Of a stretch of DNA of 30,782 bases, positions 7,491 through 14,731 are shown piece by piece. This DNA comes from Spirochaetaceae bacterium (lineage in GTDB: Bacteria > Spirochaetota > Spirochaetia > DSM-27196 > SKKC01), in the NCBI GenBank assembly GCA_003554375.1, contig PWGF01000029.1:1-30782 (forward strand). Reading direction: 5' to 3'. Each line of letters begins with the position of its first letter. The stretch's first letter is position 1. The translations under genes were made by a program, and so were the position numbers. Below the pieces are notes generated by a model. It did not search any database. It was not told where the DNA came from and was given only the letters and a program-made list of their open reading frames with translations.

Positions 7491-8705
7491 TCATTCGTCT
7501 TCCAACGAGACCTCGGCCGGATCCTGCACGTTCCAAGGGAGTCCGTAGTGGTTCAGGTCCGCCATGAAGGGGTACGGATCGAACTGCTCAAGGTTCCAAA
7601 CGCCGGGGCTCATCCACGTCCCCTCCAGCATGAGCTTGGCGCCGAGCGTTGCCGGGACCCCGGTGGTGTAGCTGACCGCCTGGCTCCCCACCTCCAAGTA
7701 GGCGTCCTGGTGGTCGCAGAGGTTGTATACGTAGACCGAGCGATCTTCACCATCCCGGGTGCCGCCGACGATCGTTCCGATACAGGTTTTGCCGCGAGTA
7801 TCGGGGCCGAGGCCGGCGGGCTCGGGGAGCACGGCCTTGAGAAACTGGAGCGGCACAACCTCCGTCCCCTGGAATGGAATCGGATCGATTCGCGTCATCC
7901 CGACGTTCTGGAGCACCTCCAGGTGCTTGAGGTAGTTGTCGGAGAAGCTCATCCAGAACTGAGCGCGCTCGAGTGTGGGGAAGTTGCGGACGAGGCTTTC
8001 CAACTCTTCGTGGTACATGCGGTAGACCGGGAAGGTGCCCACTCCTTCGGGACACGTAAACCGGCTGTGACGGCTGAGGGGCGGGGTCCGGTGGAAGATT
8101 CCGTTCTCATAGTGGCGGCACGGAGCGGTGACCTCCCGGATGTTTATCTCCGGGTTGAAGTTCGTGGCGAACGGCTTGCCGTGGTCGCCGGCGTTCACAT
8201 CCACGATGTCGAGCGTGCGAACTTCATCGAGCGCGTGCTTGGCGACCCAGGCGGTGAACACGTTGGTTACACCGGGATCGAAACCGCTTCCCAGAAGCGC
8301 CATGAGGCCGGCCTGCCGGAATCGATCGTGGTACGCCCACTGCCACGAGTACTCGAAGTGGGCAGTGTCGGGCGGCTCGTAGTTCGCCGTGTCGAGGTAG
8401 TGCACTCCGGTCTGCAGGCACGCCTCCATGATGGAGAGATCCTGGTAGGGGAGCGCCACGTGAATCACGATGTCCGGCCGGCGTCGCTTCATGAGCTTCA
8501 CGAGCTGCGCGGTATCGCCGGCGTCTACGTGCTCTGTCGCGATGGTGCGGCCCGTCCGTCGCTTGACGTCCGCCGCGATCGCTTCACACTTGCTGACGGT
8601 CCTGCCGGCGAGGGTGACGTTCTCGAAAACCTCCGGAATCTGAGCGCACTTGTGCGCAACCACGCGTCCGACGCCTCCGGCGCCGATAATCAGACAGTTT
8701 CCCAT
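7491..8705 (-). CDS. Carboxynorspermidine/carboxyspermidine synthase (saccharopine-dehydrogenase-like)
   Basis: A 404-residue NAD(P)H enzyme that reductively condenses aspartate semialdehyde with putrescine (or diaminopropane) to carboxyspermidine (or carboxynorspermidine). The N terminus MGNCLIIGAGGVGRVVAHKCAQ is a Rossmann GxGGVG loop. Characteristic segments follow: LDTANYEPPDTAHFEY, LLGSGFDPGVTNVF, NFNPEINIREVTAP and TTGVPATLGAKLMLEGTW. Start ATG 8703-8705 has GAGGAG seven bases upstream. It sits between arginine decarboxylase and nspC, which marks the alternative spermidine pathway rather than lysine degradation. Substrate choice between putrescine and diaminopropane cannot be read from sequence; agmatinase next door supplies putrescine. 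Confidence 0.9.
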   Translation of the reverse strand: MGNCLIIGAGGVGRVVAHKCAQIPEVFENVTLAGRTVSKCEAIAADVKRRTGRTIATEHVDAGDTAQLVKLMKRRRPDIVIHVALPYQDLSIMEACLQTGVHYLDTANYEPPDTAHFEYSWQWAYHDRFRQAGLMALLGSGFDPGVTNVFTAWVAKHALDEVRTLDIVDVNAGDHGKPFATNFNPEINIREVTAPCRHYENGIFHRTPPLSRHSRFTCPEGVGTFPVYRMYHEELESLVRNFPTLERAQFWMSFSDNYLKHLEVLQNVGMTRIDPIPFQGTEVVPLQFLKAVLPEPAGLGPDTRGKTCIGTIVGGTRDGEDRSVYVYNLCDHQDAYLEVGSQAVSYTTGVPATLGAKLMLEGTWMSPGVWNLEQFDPYPFMADLNHYGLPWNVQDPAEVSLEDE

Positions 8706-8732
8706 CGATTGCTCCTCGTCTCTCTTTTCTGT

Positions 8733-8753
8733 GTGAGGCGGAGATTGTTGGTA
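8733..8753 (+). repeat. Copy 1 of an intergenic motif GTGAGGC-RRR-GATTGTTGGT
   Basis: This 21-base word recurs at 12746-12766 and 15746-15766 with only the three middle purines and the last base varying. Here it lies in the 5' leader region of the leftward synthase gene, on the opposite strand, 28 bases before its start codon. Confidence 0.6.
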
Positions 8754-8761
8754 CCGAAACA

Positions 8762-8839
8762 GGGCCCATCCGTGGGCGCCCGGGCATTATGCTACGGTCT
8801 CATCCGTCCCGGCTCCCGGCGCGGGCCCATCCGTGGGCG
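8762..8839. repeat. Duplicated 17-bp hairpin word between speA and the synthase gene
   Basis: GGGCCCATCCGTGGGCG occurs at 8762-8778 and again at 8823-8839. Each copy contains GCCCA-TCCG-TGGGC, a five-base-pair stem with a four-base loop. The pair lies in the 201-base gap between the arginine decarboxylase stop and the synthase start. It may form two small RNA stems that separate expression of the two genes. Confidence 0.5.
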
Positions 8840-8906
8840 GCCAGGTATCGTTGGGCGAGTGAGTCGAGCTCGTCCCACCAAGCGCCGGCAACCTTCGCCT
8901 CACCCT

Positions 8907-10820
8907 CTACCGCTTACAGTACGTGTAGCCGCGGATTCCTGCCTCGTACGCCTGGACGAGGCGCCGGCGCTCGGCGACCGTGATCCGGCCGTCGCGTACC
9001 GCCCGCTCCGCTTTGTGCCGGAAACGCTCTACGAGCGCCGCCGGCTGATACTCGACGTAGCTCAAGACATCACCGACCGAGTCCCCTTTGATCTCCCGGA
9101 CGAACTCGAAGTCTCCTTGCCCGTCGATGCGCACGCTCACTACGTGCGTATCTCCCAATAGGTTGTGCAGATCGCCGAGTGTCTCCTGATACGCCCCCAC
9201 AAGAAAGACGCCGAGGTAGTAGTCGTCGTCCGGCTTCAGCCGGTGAACCGGCATGGAGCGGCGAGCGTCGTCTCCTCCGCAGAACCGGGCGATCTTCCCA
9301 TCCGAATCGCAGGTGATGTCCGCGATTATGGCACGGCGCTCCGGCTCCGTGTTCAGCCGGTGAATCGGCATCACCGGGAATATCTGGTCGATGGCCCAGA
9401 CGTCCGGCAAACTCTGAAACACGGAGAAGTTACCGTAGTAGATGTCGTATAGGCTCTCGCTCAGTCCCTCGAGCTCCCGGGGGATCCGATCCGCTTCCGA
9501 GAGCAGCCGCCCGATCGAGTGGACCACGTCCACGAAGAGGTTCTCCGCGAGCGCGCGATCCCGCATCGTAAGCTTCCCGTGCTCGAACTCCTGCCGTGCT
9601 TCCTCCCGGTAGTAGATGGCGTCGTTGTAGCATTCCTGCGTATCGCGAACGCCGAGCATCTCCCGAACCTCGTAGAGGTTGCGGATCGGCTCGGGGTTGC
9701 CCTCCGGCTCCGGGGTTGGGATCTCTCCGGCCTCGTACGGAGTCACGTCGAGCACGTCGAAGACCAAGATTGAGCTGTACGCTACCGTAGCGCGGCCGCT
9801 CTCCGTGATGATCGTCGGGTGCTCGATGCAGTGCTCGCCGAGCACAGTCGCCAGCACGTCGGTGACGTCCGCCGCATACTCATCCAGGCTGTAGTTCTTA
9901 CTGTAGATGGAGCTGGTCTGGCTCCCGTCGTAGTCCACGCCGAGTCCGCCACCCAGATCCAGGTAGCCAAGGGGGGCTCCTTCCCGGACCAAGTCGGCAT
10001 AGAAGCGGGAAGCTTCGCGCGTTGCGGTCCTGATGTCCCGGATGTTCGGGATCTGGCTGCCGAGGTGGTAGTGGAGAAGCCGGAAACAGTGGAGCATATC
10101 GGCTGCTTTCAGCTCATCGAGCAGCTCTACGAGCTGACTCGTGGTCAAGCCGAAGATCGACTGGTCGCCGCCGGAATCCTGCCACCGGCCCTCCGAGTTG
10201 CTGGAAAGCTTGATGCGGACGCCGATCATGGGCTCGATACCGAGGGCCCGGCTGCGCTCCAGAATGAGGCCGAGCTCGCTCGGCATCTCGATGACGAAGA
10301 AAACGTGGTACCCCATGCGCGTGGTCTGGAGTCCCAAGTCGATGAACTCCGGATCTTTGTAGCCGTTGCAGACGATCGGGCCGTTGGAGGACTCGATCAT
10401 CGAGAGCGCGATCATGAGCTCCGCTTTGCTTCCGGCCTCCAGACCGTGCCCGAGGGTGGCGCCGAAGGAGCTGACTTCCTCGATTACCTGTGCCTGCTGG
10501 TTGGTCTTGATGGGGAAGACGCCTTGGTACCCGCCGGTGTAGCCATGGTCGGCCATGGCGCGGGTGAAGCTCTCGTGAAGCCGGGTCATCTGCCGCTGCA
10601 AGATGTTCTCGATCCGTATGAGCACCGGCATGCCCAACCCGCGCGCTTCCACCCCGCGGACGATATCGAGCAGGCTGGTTTCGGTCTCTGCGCTCCCGTT
10701 GTGGTGCTTGACCACCACCTCTCCGGACTCCGAGAGGTCGAAGTAGCCGGCGCCCCACTCTTTGATTCCGTACGTTGCCGCGGCCTTCGCCACGGACCAC
10801 CCCTCATGCACCTTCTGCAT
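8907..10820 (-). CDS. speA: Biosynthetic arginine decarboxylase
   Basis: A 637-residue PLP enzyme converting arginine to agmatine, the first step of the polyamine route encoded here. Length and order match the SpeA family: N terminus ATYGIKEWGAGYFDL, PLP lysine Lys105 in GVFPIKTNQQ, the HYHLGSQI segment, the glycine loop GGGLGVDYDGS, ITESGRA, and the catalytic-type CDSDGKI in the C-terminal barrel domain. The C terminus ends normally in GYTYCKR. The start at 10818-10820 gives the usual family N terminus, but no convincing ribosome-binding site precedes it; a possible promoter ends two bases before it, so the mRNA may be nearly leaderless. It is followed by the synthase gene after 201 bases. 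Confidence 0.95.
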   Translation of the reverse strand: MQKVHEGWSVAKAAATYGIKEWGAGYFDLSESGEVVVKHHNGSAETETSLLDIVRGVEARGLGMPVLIRIENILQRQMTRLHESFTRAMADHGYTGGYQGVFPIKTNQQAQVIEEVSSFGATLGHGLEAGSKAELMIALSMIESSNGPIVCNGYKDPEFIDLGLQTTRMGYHVFFVIEMPSELGLILERSRALGIEPMIGVRIKLSSNSEGRWQDSGGDQSIFGLTTSQLVELLDELKAADMLHCFRLLHYHLGSQIPNIRDIRTATREASRFYADLVREGAPLGYLDLGGGLGVDYDGSQTSSIYSKNYSLDEYAADVTDVLATVLGEHCIEHPTIITESGRATVAYSSILVFDVLDVTPYEAGEIPTPEPEGNPEPIRNLYEVREMLGVRDTQECYNDAIYYREEARQEFEHGKLTMRDRALAENLFVDVVHSIGRLLSEADRIPRELEGLSESLYDIYYGNFSVFQSLPDVWAIDQIFPVMPIHRLNTEPERRAIIADITCDSDGKIARFCGGDDARRSMPVHRLKPDDDYYLGVFLVGAYQETLGDLHNLLGDTHVVSVRIDGQGDFEFVREIKGDSVGDVLSYVEYQPAALVERFRHKAERAVRDGRITVAERRRLVQAYEAGIRGYTYCKR

Positions 10821-10828
10821 CGTGCTTC

Positions 10829-10857
10829 AGGATAGCCGAATCCAGACCGCCGTGCAA
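10829..10857 (-). promoter_or_regulatory. Possible speA promoter, almost touching the start codon
   Basis: On the minus strand TTGCAC (10852-10857) and TATCCT (10829-10834) are separated by 17 bases. The predicted start point falls about two bases before the speA ATG. The -35-like word is part of the first unit of the 18-bp tandem repeat. Both boxes are only partial matches to consensus. Confidence 0.3.
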
Positions 10858-10967
10858 ATCGAGACCGCGGTGCAAATCGAGGGCGGGGCGCAAATCGAGG
10901 GCGGGGCGCAAATCGAGGGCGGGGCGCGGACCGGGGGCGGGGTGCAAACCGAGGGCGGGCGCGAACC
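10843..10967. repeat. 18-bp tandem repeat, seven units, upstream of speA
   Basis: Units start at 10843, 10861, 10879, 10897, 10915, 10933 and 10951 (the last is 17 bases). The units at 10879 and 10897 are identical (GAGGGCGGGGCGCAAATC); the others differ at a few positions. The period is a multiple of three, but no gene uses it. It fills the 5' region of speA and resembles a variable-number repeat. Confidence 0.85.
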
Positions 10968-11004
10968 GAGACCTGCGCGCGCCTGAGAGCTCGGCCGTAC
11001 CGGA

Positions 11005-11032
11005 CGGCAGTGACGTCTTGCCGCCACTGCCG
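11005..11032 (-). other. Hairpin after the OFA-type transporter gene
   Basis: CGGCAGTG (11005-11012) and CACTGCCG (11025-11032) are perfect complements around a 12-base loop. It lies about 40 bases past the leftward MFS stop codon. No U-tract follows on the minus strand, so terminator function is uncertain. Confidence 0.35.
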
Positions 11033-11073
11033 GCGGGAGGCCGCCTGCCTCGGTCCAGAAGCGTTCGAAGCGG

Positions 11074-12351
11074 TTATGTCTCTCTGCGAGCGGCGGCGGG
11101 CGCCTCCTCGGTCTGAGCGGTTCGCGCAATAGACGGATCCAGCCCCGCGAGCGCCACTGCGAGCCCTACGACCGCAAGCCCTATAACCGGGGGGAACACC
11201 ATGAGATAACTCCCGGTGATATCACGAATGGCACCGGAGAGCGTCATGCCGAGTATCGCACCGACCCCGTACCCGGAGTAGACCCAGCCATAGTTTCCCG
11301 CATAGTGCTTGGTGCCGAAGAACGTGGCCGTTGCAGCGGGAGCGATAGCCAGCCATCCACCCAGGTTCAACCAGAGGATCGCAAACCCGACGAAGTAGAC
11401 GATCGGATTCCCTTCGGCCATGGTAACCAACAGCAGCGACGCTCCGGCAATCAACACAAACGACAGGAGCGCGGCACGCTTGGGTGTCAGTGCGTCGGCG
11501 AGCCATCCGAACAGGGGGCGGCCGCCGGCGTTGAACAGGGCAAACAGGGATACTGCCGCCGCTGCGCCGGGCGGGTCCAGGCCGGCAACTTCACGCCCGA
11601 ACGGCGCGGCAATCCCGATCGCCATGAGTCCGGCCAGACAGCCGAGGACGAAGCATCCCCAGAGCGCGTAAAACGTGCCGTTTCGGAGCATCTCAGCCGG
11701 TGCCATATCGGTCCGTGCACCTTGCCGTCTTCCCGAGGCGGTGGCCGACCGCGGCTGAAAGCCCTCCGGCGGCACCCGCAGTGGCAACGAGAACAAGACG
11801 AGAAGGATGAGAAAAACGGTCCCGAAAAGCGAAAACGTGGGAAGCGCGCCAAAGCTCCGGATGGCGGCTTCCAGAAGGGGCGCGACGATCAAGGCGGAGA
11901 GCCCAAAGCCCATCAAAGCGAGCCCAACCGCCAATCCTTTCCGGTCCGGGAACCACCGGGCTGCCACCGCGATGGGACAGCCGTAGGCCACGCCCACGCC
12001 CGCCCCGCCTATGACACCGTAGAGGACGGTGAGCGCGGCGATGTTGGGAGAGAAGCCCGCGAGGAGCCAGCCGCCGCCGACCATCACCCCGCCGATTATC
12101 CCGGTTTTCCGGGGCCCCCACCGATCGATCCAACGGCCGGCCACGACCATACCGGCGGCGAACATCGCTAGAAACACCATGAACGGGACGCCGCTGTGGG
12201 TGGCGGAGATTCCCCATAGTTCCTCCAGGGGCTCGCGGAAAACGCTGAAGGCGTACACCGATCCCAAACAGATGTTGATCAACGCCCCGAGTACCAGATA
12301 TCCCCATCGCCCTTTGTCGACAGGCATTCCGAACGCTTTCTCTTGGCTCAT
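11074..12351 (-). CDS. OFA-type MFS transporter (oxalate/formate/lactate antiporter family)
   Basis: A 426-residue inner-membrane carrier with about twelve hydrophobic segments. It resembles the oxalate:formate antiporter (OFA) group: GRWGYLVLGALINICLGSVYAFSVFREP at the N terminus, GRWIDRWGPRKTG between segments 2 and 3, AYGCPIAVAARWFPDRKGLAVGLALMGFG, and GWVYSGYGVGAILG. Family members exchange small carboxylates; the substrate here is unknown. I chose ATG 12349-12351 because AGAGGGG lies six bases upstream; the frame is open to a GTG at 12400-12402, which would add 17 polar residues. It precedes speA on the same strand by 253 bases that hold tandem repeats, so co-transcription with the polyamine genes is uncertain. 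Confidence 0.85.
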   Translation of the reverse strand: MSQEKAFGMPVDKGRWGYLVLGALINICLGSVYAFSVFREPLEELWGISATHSGVPFMVFLAMFAAGMVVAGRWIDRWGPRKTGIIGGVMVGGGWLLAGFSPNIAALTVLYGVIGGAGVGVAYGCPIAVAARWFPDRKGLAVGLALMGFGLSALIVAPLLEAAIRSFGALPTFSLFGTVFLILLVLFSLPLRVPPEGFQPRSATASGRRQGARTDMAPAEMLRNGTFYALWGCFVLGCLAGLMAIGIAAPFGREVAGLDPPGAAAAVSLFALFNAGGRPLFGWLADALTPKRAALLSFVLIAGASLLLVTMAEGNPIVYFVGFAILWLNLGGWLAIAPAATATFFGTKHYAGNYGWVYSGYGVGAILGMTLSGAIRDITGSYLMVFPPVIGLAVVGLAVALAGLDPSIARTAQTEEAPAAARRET

Positions 12352-12442
12352 CTCCAGCCCCTCTTCTCCGCCGTCCGCCGGTATCTTGTTCCACATGGGC
12401 ACCCTGGCGGATGCCTCGGTTGCGATACGTCATCCCGGCGGC

Positions 12443-12470
12443 CACAACAGAGGCGGGTGCCTCTGTTGTG
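12443..12470. promoter_or_regulatory. Perfect 12-bp inverted repeat upstream of the OFA transporter
   Basis: CACAACAGAGGC (12443-12454), a GGGT loop, then GCCTCTGTTGTG (12459-12470). It lies 92 bases before the transporter start and directly beside an AT-rich island. The perfect symmetry and the place between a likely promoter and the gene fit a repressor operator; an RNA hairpin in the leader is the alternative. No U-tract follows on either strand. Confidence 0.6.
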
Positions 12471-12510
12471 TAATATCTTATTGTATAATAACGATTTAAC
12501 CTATTATTCG
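12471..12510. promoter_or_regulatory. AT-rich regulatory island
   Basis: One of only two clearly AT-rich stretches in this GC-rich window. Positions 12472-12499 match 27435-27462 at 23 of 28 bases without gaps. TATAAT occurs at 12484-12489 on the plus strand and similar words on the minus strand, but no -35/-10 pair with normal spacing is clear. It probably holds the promoter of the leftward transporter gene. Confidence 0.45.
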
Positions 12511-12989
12511 GAAAACCGTTGCAGTTCGGCACAGTGTACGTGGAGGCGGCCGGTGTTTCAAGACCTAGAAACGGGAGGTAACGGGGAAACGCAGATGGAC
12601 AACCCACCTGGAAGAGCGGCGGCGACCGACCGGCCCTGGGCGCTTGCCTGTGCGTGAGGTGGTGTCGTGAGACGGGTGAGTACTCGCTTCAGTGGCTTTC
12701 CGCCGCCGCCGTGTAACCGCAATGATCCAACTGCGTTTGCCCTGAGTGAGGCAAGGATTGTTGGTCGAAATTCCAGACTCCGGAGTCGGGGTAGTGAACA
12801 ACAATGCTGACCTCACATCCCAGAGGAGGAGATGGCGATGGAGCCCCGGCCCCGGAGGCCGCGGAGCGGCAGGCGGGACCGGGTGGACAACGGCAGGTCA
12901 ACGCCATATTTTGAAGGCTACGTGCCCGGCGGGCTCGTTCATCCCACAGCCCGTAACCCGCAAGCGGTTATCAGGAAGGAGCAAAGAGC
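12511..12989. other. Intergenic region with repeats and doubtful small ORFs
   Basis: No recognisable gene lies between the transporter promoter region and the LOG gene. Seen here: a 20-codon frame from ATG 12595, a motif pair at 12727-12766, a perfect palindrome GACTCCGGAGTC (12776-12787), and an Arg-rich frame from ATG 12838 preceded by AGGAGGAG that would run into the LOG gene in another frame to 13128. The last has a good ribosome site but its sequence resembles no family I know; I do not call it a gene. Confidence 0.5.
12727..12766 (+). repeat. Two repeat words forming an imperfect dyad (copy 2 of the GATTGTTGGT motif)
   Basis: CCAACTGCGTTTGCCCTG (12727-12744) recurs with one change at 13771-13788. 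It is followed at 12746-12766 by copy 2 of the GTGAGGC-RRR-GATTGTTGGT motif. Together they form a dyad: CCAAC pairs with GTTGG at the ends and TTGCC pairs with GGCAA inside, around CTGAGTGA. Confidence 0.55.
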
Positions 12990-13601
12990 GTGCGAGATTT
13001 GCGGAGTATCTGCGTCTATTGTGGATCGAGCTTTGGACGGCGGGAGGAGTATACGGAGGCGGCGCGGCTGGTGGCCCGCGCAATTGTGGGGCGAGGGTAT
13101 CGCATCGTCTACGGCGGCGGCTGCGTAGGTCTTATGGGGGTGCTTGCTGACGCGGCGCTGGCCGCGGGAGGCGAGGTCATTGGCGTTATCCCCGATGAGC
13201 TCGCCCGGCGAGAGGTCGCTCACCATGGTGTTACGAAGCTACACGTAGTGGAGTCGATGCACCAGCGCAAGCAGATGATGGCGGATGCGGCCGACGCATT
13301 CGTTGCGCTGCCCGGCGGACTGGGGACGCTCGAAGAGATCTTCGAAGCATTCACCTGGGCCCAGCTCGGATTCCATGGGAAACCGTGCGGGATGCTCAAT
13401 GTGGCGGGATACTTTGATCCGCTGATCGATTTTCTGGACCGCGTCGCTGAGGAAGAGTTCATGGCTCGCGGCGGGCGGGAGACGCTTGTCGCAGAGACGG
13501 ATCCCGAAGCGCTGCTCGAGGCTCTGGAGCGTCAAAACGCGCGGGGCGCGGCGAGCCTTTCGGAGGTATCAGGAGGGTTCGGTATTCACACGGCCGAATA
13601 G
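12990..13601 (+). CDS. LOG-family nucleoside-5'-monophosphate phosphoribohydrolase
   Basis: A 203-residue Rossmann-fold protein of the LOG (Lonely Guy, formerly lysine decarboxylase-like) family, whose members cleave nucleoside 5'-monophosphates to free base and ribose phosphate. The signature PGGLGTLEE is at residues 108-116, preceded by MHQRKQMM (90-97) and by YGGGCVGLMG (41-50); the N terminus ICVYCGSS is typical. The start is GTG 12990 with AAGGAG nine bases upstream. The C-terminal 20 residues are loose and run into short repeats around the stop codon (CACAYGGCCGAATA twice). Not related to the sugar systems in an obvious way; it stands alone before the nitroreductase gene. Confidence 0.9.
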   Translation: MRDLRSICVYCGSSFGRREEYTEAARLVARAIVGRGYRIVYGGGCVGLMGVLADAALAAGGEVIGVIPDELARREVAHHGVTKLHVVESMHQRKQMMADAADAFVALPGGLGTLEEIFEAFTWAQLGFHGKPCGMLNVAGYFDPLIDFLDRVAEEEFMARGGRETLVAETDPEALLEALERQNARGAASLSEVSGGFGIHTAE

Positions 13602-13735
13602 CACATGGCCGAATACCGCGAGGCCCAATGAATCGCAGACGCCCCGGCAGTGCGAGACTGAGGGTCGCAAGGCCGTGTAGCGCGAGACCGAGCGGCGCCA
13701 GGCCGTGCAGCCCAAGGGCGGGGCTGGAACCGGGT
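13588..13735. repeat. Degenerate GC-rich repeats at and after the LOG gene end
   Basis: CACACGGCCGAATA (13588-13601) and CACATGGCCGAATA (13603-13616) straddle the stop codon. They are followed by two ~30-base similar units, around AGGCCGTGTAGCGCGAGACC and AGGCCGTGCAGCCCAAGGG. The spacing and base make-up resemble the block after the PilZ gene. Confidence 0.5.
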
Positions 13736-13770
13736 ACCGCGCCGCCGCCTTCTTGCCGCCGGCGCACTCT

Positions 13771-13788
13771 CCAACTGCGTTTTCCCTG
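13771..13788 (+). repeat. Second copy of the CCAACTGCGTTT word
   Basis: CCAACTGCGTTTTCCCTG differs at one base from the copy at 12727-12744. It lies about 20 bases before the -35-like box of the nitroreductase gene. Confidence 0.5.
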
Positions 13789-13807
13789 GCTGTTGTGACG
13801 ATGTCTC

Positions 13808-13836
13808 TTGACAAGTGAGCGGTGCTCATCTATCTG
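13808..13836 (+). promoter_or_regulatory. Candidate promoter of the nitroreductase gene
   Basis: A perfect TTGACA (13808-13813) is followed after 17 bases by TATCTG (13831-13836), a three-of-six match. The predicted start point is about 15 bases before the coding start at 13859. Confidence 0.45.
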
Positions 13837-13858
13837 ATTCATTTGGGGGATAGTGGAA

Positions 13859-14392
13859 ATGAGCATGACAGATTCTCAAAGTCCGGGATTGCTTAAGCTG
13901 ATAAAGACAAGGCGAAGCGTGCGCCGCTTCACCGGGAACCCTGTCGACGAGAACGCGCGGCGGGAGTTGCTGGAGGCGGCGATGCAGGCGCCGTCGGCGG
14001 TCAACAAGCAGCCGTGGAGCTTCATCGTAGTCGACCAACGAGAAACGCTGGACCGGATCGCGGAGATCCACCGGGCGGCGCAGATGATGCGCCAAGCCCC
14101 GCTCGCCATAGCAGTTTGCGGGGAGCGTGGCCGCGCGCATCGGCCGGAGCAGATGGATCAGGACTGCTCGGCGGCCACGGAGAACATTCTTCTGGCTGCG
14201 CACGCGTTGGGTCTCGGAAGCGTCTGGTGTGGTATCTACCCGAACAAGGAGCGGGTGGCGGCGTTTCGGGAGCTGTTGGGGATCCCGGAACACATCACGC
14301 CGTTCGCGGTGGTAGCGATCGGAGAGCCGGCGGAGCAACCGGAGCAGCCGGACCGGTGGCGGCCGGAGTTGGTCCACTATAACCGGTGGTAG
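13859..14392 (+). CDS. Nitroreductase-family flavoprotein
   Basis: A 177-residue FMN-dependent oxidoreductase-like protein; the family forms cytoplasmic dimers that reduce nitro compounds, quinones or flavins with NAD(P)H. Visible marks: TRRSVRRFTGNPVDENARRELLEAAMQAPSAVNKQPW (a typical N-terminal FMN-binding region starting near residue 16), the central CSAATENILLAAHALGLGSVWCG, and the C-terminal AIGEP segment. ATG 13859 follows GGGGGA by about nine bases; GTG 13853 and ATG 13865 are in frame. The gene is monocistronic-looking: a promoter candidate is close upstream, and a hairpin and the LacI gene's regulatory region follow. Confidence 0.88.
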   Translation: MSMTDSQSPGLLKLIKTRRSVRRFTGNPVDENARRELLEAAMQAPSAVNKQPWSFIVVDQRETLDRIAEIHRAAQMMRQAPLAIAVCGERGRAHRPEQMDQDCSAATENILLAAHALGLGSVWCGIYPNKERVAAFRELLGIPEHITPFAVVAIGEPAEQPEQPDRWRPELVHYNRW

Positions 14393-14479
14393 CGGGGGGC
14401 CGGATCCTGAGTCCGTGGCCGGGGTATCGCTACCCGGAGGCAGTGGACGAAGAGCGTTGATCCCTGCCCCGGCCCGCCC

Positions 14480-14509
14480 TTGACCTTGAATGCGCCGCCC
14501 GGCTATCGT
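14480..14509 (+). promoter_or_regulatory. Candidate promoter of the LacI-family repressor gene
   Basis: TTGACC (14480-14485) and TATCGT (14504-14509) with an 18-base spacer. The predicted start point is near 14516, a few bases before the LacI-type operator at 14521-14534. The leader would be about 215 bases. Confidence 0.5.
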
Positions 14510-14520
14510 TACGCTTGGTT

Positions 14521-14534
14521 TGTAACCGCTTCCA
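14521..14534 (+). promoter_or_regulatory. LacI-type operator O1
   Basis: TGTAACCGCTTCCA fits TGNAANCGNTTNCA, the usual shape of LacI/GalR-family operators with a central CpG, at every fixed position. It lies just after the predicted transcription start of the repressor gene, so it implies autoregulation. A matching site occurs at 16263-16276. Confidence 0.65.
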
Positions 14535-14731
14535 GAAGGAGCGCTCGTTTCCGAACGGAGCGAGAATCTGCGTGTTCCTCGCGAAGCAATGTGAGACGTA
14601 GGTTGTGGCGGTCGTCGGTCGCTCGCGCGGATCAGGGACGCGGCCGCGGTAATGTCTCACGAGGCTCGCTAAGAGGCTCGGCAAACGGGAGAGGAACCGG
14701 CCGCCGCCGGATGTCGCGTAAGAGGTAGCGC

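Larger units (their letters stand above)
14393..14731. other. Intergenic region: hairpin, promoter and operator of the LacI-type gene
   Basis: A short stem (CCGGGGTA at 14419-14426 with TACCCGG at 14431-14437, TCGC loop, one bulged G) follows the nitroreductase stop. Further on lie the promoter and operator listed separately. The remaining ~200 bases before the LacI start hold no gene I can support. Confidence 0.45.

Noticed and set aside
8706..8760. Riboswitch in the synthase leader
   Set aside because: The conserved word there also occurs at two places unrelated to polyamine genes and in the opposite relative orientation, so a metabolite-sensing leader is not supported.
7548..9161. A 537-codon plus-strand frame opposite the synthase and speA 3' end
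   Set aside because: It is antisense to two genes with complete family motifs; its composition follows from the codon bias of those genes.
9819..10835. A 338-codon plus-strand frame opposite speA
   Set aside because: Shadow of speA; no recognisable domain, while speA has full-length family agreement.
11305..12171. A 288-codon plus-strand frame opposite the OFA-type transporter
   Set aside because: Charged shadow of a membrane protein gene, with no motif or ribosome site.
12838..13128. Arg-rich small frame with a strong ribosome-site-like AGGAGGAG
   Set aside because: It overlaps the LOG gene out of frame, matches no family I know, and its composition is that of GC-rich shadow frames; kept only as a note.
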